From assembly GCF_007625075.1 (NCBI RefSeq), contig NZ_QMIE01000005.1, positions 62,001 to 126,000 on the forward strand: 64,000 nt of DNA, written 5' to 3'. The DNA is from Oceanidesulfovibrio indonesiensis. GTDB taxonomy: Bacteria > Desulfobacterota > Desulfovibrionia > Desulfovibrionales > Desulfovibrionaceae. Below the pieces are notes generated by a model. The model saw nothing but the letters and a program-made list of their open reading frames with translations, was not told where the DNA came from and searched no databases. Within the stretch, counting starts at the first letter, position 1. The number at the start of each line of letters is the position of its first letter. Of this stretch, positions 61,086 to 64,000 are shown piece after piece. Position numbers and translations under genes: made by a program.

Positions 61086-62987
61086 TCAAGACTCGTACAC
61101 ACCGGCTGCCCAGGGGCGTAGAGGCATCATCCCTCCGGAGCCGATATCGTCCGGCAGCAAGGCGCCTTCGCCGCCGAATCGTGTCTCCCCTGTATCGAGC
61201 AGTCGTCGCCATCCGGCATTGTCAGCCGCGGGCGGCATGATGATGGCGGCTTCGTCCGCCCCGAGGTTGGCCACGACGCACACGGTCCGGCTGCGGTGAG
61301 GCGTGGTCCGTGTGTAGCCTATGGCCGCGGCGGAGCCCTGGAAGACGTGGAAGGAGTTACGGTCGCAGCCGATAAGGGCCGGATGTGAACGTCGCAGATC
61401 GAGGAGGAGCGCCGAATATAAGGAGAGCATGGCGGCATGGCGTGGCTGGTCCAGTTTCGTCCAGTCCAGCCTGGATTCCACGAAGGTGGACTCGGCCTGC
61501 GGGTCCGGCGGTTCCTGCCGCCACTGGAATTTGGTGAACTCGCGTTTGCGGCCGTCACGCACGGCCTGCACCAGCCAGTCGTCCCCGTGGTGCACGAAGT
61601 AGTTGAAGGGGTTGGTCTCTGCATACTCCTCGCCCATGAACAGCAGCGGCAGGTAGGGCGCGAGCAGGAAGACCGCGGCCGCGGCGCGGCAGGCTTCATG
61701 CGGAATGAGCGCGGCCAGTCGATCCGACCCGGCGCGGTTGCCCACCATGTCGTGGGTCTGGAGGAAAATGGTGAAAGTCTCGCCGGCCAGGCCGTGAGCC
61801 GGGGCTCCGTGGCTGCGACCCATCCAGTGCGAGTACTGCCCCTCGTAGGAAAAGCCCTTTTCCAGCGCCAGGGCCGCATCCTTCGGGGCGCCGTAGTCGC
61901 CGTAGAAGCCCTCGCGCTCGCCGGTGAGCAGGGCGTGCATGGCGTGGTGGAAATCGTCGGCCCAGGCAGAGTCCATGCCCAGGCCGCCGGAGGACGTGGG
62001 CGTGACCAGGCGCGGATCGTTGTCGTGCGTTTCCGCGATGACGTGGCAGTGCCGGCCCGTGGTTGCCTCGTATTCGTCAACGGCGTCGGCAAGTTCGGCC
62101 AGGATATGCACCGGCCTGCGGTCGTAGATGGCGTGGATGGCGTCGAGCCGGAATCCGTCCACGTGGTAGCGGTCCAGCCAGTGCAGGGCGTTGGCGATGA
62201 AATAGTCGCGAACAAAGTCCGAGCCGGCGTCGTCGAAATTCACAGCCTCGCCCCAGGGCGTCTTGTAAGCGTTGGTGAAGTACGGACCGAAGTCGCGAAG
62301 ATAGTTTCCTTCCGGCCCCAGGTGGTTGTAGACCACGTCCAGCACCACGGCCAGGCCGCGTTCGTGACAGGCGTCCACGAACCGCTTGAAGCCTTCCGGG
62401 CCGCCGTACGCCTCGTGCACGGCAAAGAGGGAGACGCCATCGTATCCCCAGTTGCGTTTGCCCGGGCACGGCGCCACGGGCATGACCTCCACCCCGGTCA
62501 CGCCGAGGCCCACGAGGTGGTCGAGCCGCTTGATTGCGCTGTCGAACGTGCCACGCTTGGTGAACGCGCCGACGTGCAACTCGTAGAGGATGAGCTCGTC
62601 CAGCGGCGGCGGTGTGAAGTCCGCGACGGACCAGCCGTGCGCGTCGTGGTCCACCAGAGCCGACGGACCATGCACGCCCTCCGGCTGGCTGTGGCTGGCC
62701 GGATCGGGCCTGGTGAACCATTCGACATGGTCCTTTCTGCGCAGCCTGAACCGATAGCGGTCCCCGGCGCTTAAGCCATTGGCCGTGGCTGACCACATGC
62801 CGCCGGCCTGCTGCGCCATGGGGATGTCCCGCGACTCGGGGTCGAGCAACTCCAGCACGACATCCACGGCCCGCGGCGCCCAGAGAGGGAATATCCAGCG
62901 CGCTTCCGGGTCGTGCGTTCCCCGCGGTCCAGGCAGCCTATAAGGCCCCGCAGACCGGCGCAGTCTTGCGTCGATGACTTTGCGCAT
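61086..62987 (-). CDS. treZ: Malto-oligosyltrehalose trehalohydrolase
   Basis: 633 residues. An N-terminal carbohydrate-binding beta domain (about 10-110) precedes a GH13 barrel with the catalytic triad: nucleophile Asp282 (DGFRLDAIHAI), acid Glu319 (HVIAETHDND) and Asp413 (QTHDMVGNR). Typical TreZ motifs LYELHVGAFT and WGYDGVSLFAVHEAYGG are present. It cuts maltooligosyl-trehalose to release trehalose. It begins directly after the glgB stop with GGAAGGA as ribosome site. The usual treY (maltooligosyl-trehalose synthase) was not seen here; it may lie outside the window. Confidence 0.94.
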   Translation of the reverse strand: MRKVIDARLRRSAGPYRLPGPRGTHDPEARWIFPLWAPRAVDVVLELLDPESRDIPMAQQAGGMWSATANGLSAGDRYRFRLRRKDHVEWFTRPDPASHSQPEGVHGPSALVDHDAHGWSVADFTPPPLDELILYELHVGAFTKRGTFDSAIKRLDHLVGLGVTGVEVMPVAPCPGKRNWGYDGVSLFAVHEAYGGPEGFKRFVDACHERGLAVVLDVVYNHLGPEGNYLRDFGPYFTNAYKTPWGEAVNFDDAGSDFVRDYFIANALHWLDRYHVDGFRLDAIHAIYDRRPVHILAELADAVDEYEATTGRHCHVIAETHDNDPRLVTPTSSGGLGMDSAWADDFHHAMHALLTGEREGFYGDYGAPKDAALALEKGFSYEGQYSHWMGRSHGAPAHGLAGETFTIFLQTHDMVGNRAGSDRLAALIPHEACRAAAAVFLLAPYLPLLFMGEEYAETNPFNYFVHHGDDWLVQAVRDGRKREFTKFQWRQEPPDPQAESTFVESRLDWTKLDQPRHAAMLSLYSALLLDLRRSHPALIGCDRNSFHVFQGSAAAIGYTRTTPHRSRTVCVVANLGADEAAIIMPPAADNAGWRRLLDTGETRFGGEGALLPDDIGSGGMMPLRPWAAGVYES

Positions 62988-64000
62988 CTATTCCTTCCGC
63001 AAGAAAACGATGCCAAGCGGAGGCAGGGTAAGCGAGATGGAATCGTAGAACCCGTGCGAGGGCACGGGCTTGGACTCCACGCCGCCGAGATTGCCCCATC
63101 CGGCCCCCCCGTACTCGGTGGAGTCGCTGTTGAGAACCTCCCGCCAATAGCCGGCCGAGGGCACGCCGACGCGGTAGTTGGGACGCGGAACAGGTGTTGC
63201 GTTGAGTGCGACGAGCACGGTGCGGCCTTCGCCGTCCTTGCGCAGGAACACGACGATGGACTGATCGGCGTCGTGAAAATCGACCCAGGCGAAGCCGTCC
63301 TGGCTGAAATCCAGGGCATGGAGCGCGGGCTCTGCCTTGTAGAAGCGGTTGAGGTCCTCCATCCAGCGTTTTACGCCGTGATGGTTGTCGTACTCCAGCT
63401 GCTCCCAGGCCAGGGCGGCGTCGTGATTCCACTCCGGCCCTTGTCCGAACTCGCTGCCCATGAAGAGCAGCTTCTTGCCCGGATGCGCCCACATGTAGCC
63501 GTAGAGAAGGCGCAGGTTGGCGAACTTCTGCCAGGCGTCGCCAGGCATCTTGCCCAGGATGGAGCCCTTGCCGTGGACGACTTCGTCATGGGAGAGCGGC
63601 AGCACGAAGTTCTCGTTGAAGGCGTACCAGATGGAGAAGGTGAGCTGGCCCTGATGGTACTTGCGATGGATGGAGTCCATGGAGAAGTAGGCCAGGGTGT
63701 CGTGCATCCAGCCCATGTTCCACTTCATGCCGAAGCCGAGGCCGCCCAGGTAGGTGGGTCGGGAGACCTGTGGCCAGGCCGTGGACTCCTCGGCCATGGT
63801 CTGGGTGTCCGGGAATTCCTTGTACACGGCCTCGTTCATGATGCGCAGGAACTCTATGGCCTCGATGTTCTCGCGGCCGCCGAACTTGTTCGGTATCCAT
63901 TCGCCTTCCTTGCGGGAGTAGTCCAGGTAGAGCATGGAGGCTACGGCGTCCACGCGCAGGCCGTCGGCGTGGAACCTGTCCAGCCAGAAGATTCCGCTGG
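62988..64000 (-). CDS. glgB: 1,4-alpha-glucan branching enzyme, 5' part missing
   Basis: C-terminal 337 residues of a GH13 branching enzyme, cut by the right edge. Catalytic nucleophile Asp in [13 protein letters not shown], acid/base Glu in MAEESTAW and third Asp in [13 protein letters not shown] are all seen, followed by FMGSEFGQ and the C-terminal beta domain ending in [12 protein letters not shown]. It makes alpha-1,6 branches in glycogen. Its stop abuts the treZ start without a gap, so glycogen branching and trehalose formation are co-expressed, fitting an osmolyte or storage role. Confidence 0.95.
   Translation of the reverse strand, partial: SGIFWLDRFHADGLRVDAVASMLYLDYSRKEGEWIPNKFGGRENIEAIEFLRIMNEAVYKEFPDTQTMAEESTAWPQVSRPTYLGGLGFGMKWNMGWMHDTLAYFSMDSIHRKYHQGQLTFSIWYAFNENFVLPLSHDEVVHGKGSILGKMPGDAWQKFANLRLLYGYMWAHPGKKLLFMGSEFGQGPEWNHDAALAWEQLEYDNHHGVKRWMEDLNRFYKAEPALHALDFSQDGFAWVDFHDADQSIVVFLRKDGEGRTVLVALNATPVPRPNYRVGVPSAGYWREVLNSDSTEYGGAGWGNLGGVESKPVPSHGFYDSISLTLPPLGIVFLRKE

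Overview
The window is GC-rich, gene-dense bacterial DNA. Several features point to a Desulfovibrionales-type sulfate reducer: sigma-54 activators and multi-PAS histidine kinases in abundance, multihaem cytochrome c and Tat-exported iron-sulfur subunits, a selenocysteine pair (selA and selB), orphan universal stress proteins and AGGA-type ribosome sites. The lineage is an inference from gene content; there is no rRNA to settle it.

Layout: 1-6244 is a sensor/regulator block with an NtrC-type two-component pair, a second Cache kinase behind a sigma-54 promoter, and an orphan sigma-54 activator with a degenerate receiver. 6449-12379 is a six-gene overlapping operon (small protein, lysine 2,3-aminomutase-like radical SAM enzyme, two D-Ala-D-Ala-ligase-like ATP-grasp enzymes, an acetyltransferase/deacetylase fusion, another acetyltransferase). 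It is the best candidate here for an undescribed pathway, probably making a beta-lysine-containing small molecule. 12793-17131 is a TonB receptor / YfiR / CHASE8-type kinase module. 17689-20437 is a universal stress protein with a ClC anion transporter. 20472-23703 is a small surface-glycan cluster. 23901-28723 is an SbcD-like/YhaN-like pair.

28948-34468 is a respiratory module (iron-sulfur protein, membrane protein, octahaem cytochrome, cytochrome b) divergent from a Cys-rich-PAS sigma-54 activator; a -24/-12 promoter and an upstream repeat lie between them. A tRNA-Arg(TCT) follows, then folC-selA, a PhnD-like binding protein, an M18 aminopeptidase and selB. 42350-53011 is a mixture of small genes, transporters, a PAS kinase, a radical SAM/SPASM protein, a diguanylate cyclase joined to a sulfotransferase, dgkA and an AhpD-like protein. 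53128-60602 carries two paralogous proteins that fuse a Cro/cI-type DNA-binding domain to PAS sensor kinases, flanking a PfpI protein and a threonine-synthase-like enzyme. The end holds a cupin gene and glgB-treZ (glycogen/trehalose), with glgB cut by the window edge.

Three copies of a 110-127 bp palindromic element (12412, 17398, 45622) are scattered in intergenic DNA. One lies beside the frameshifted remnant of a Fis-type regulator tail. No CRISPR array, rRNA, prophage or complete insertion sequence was seen.
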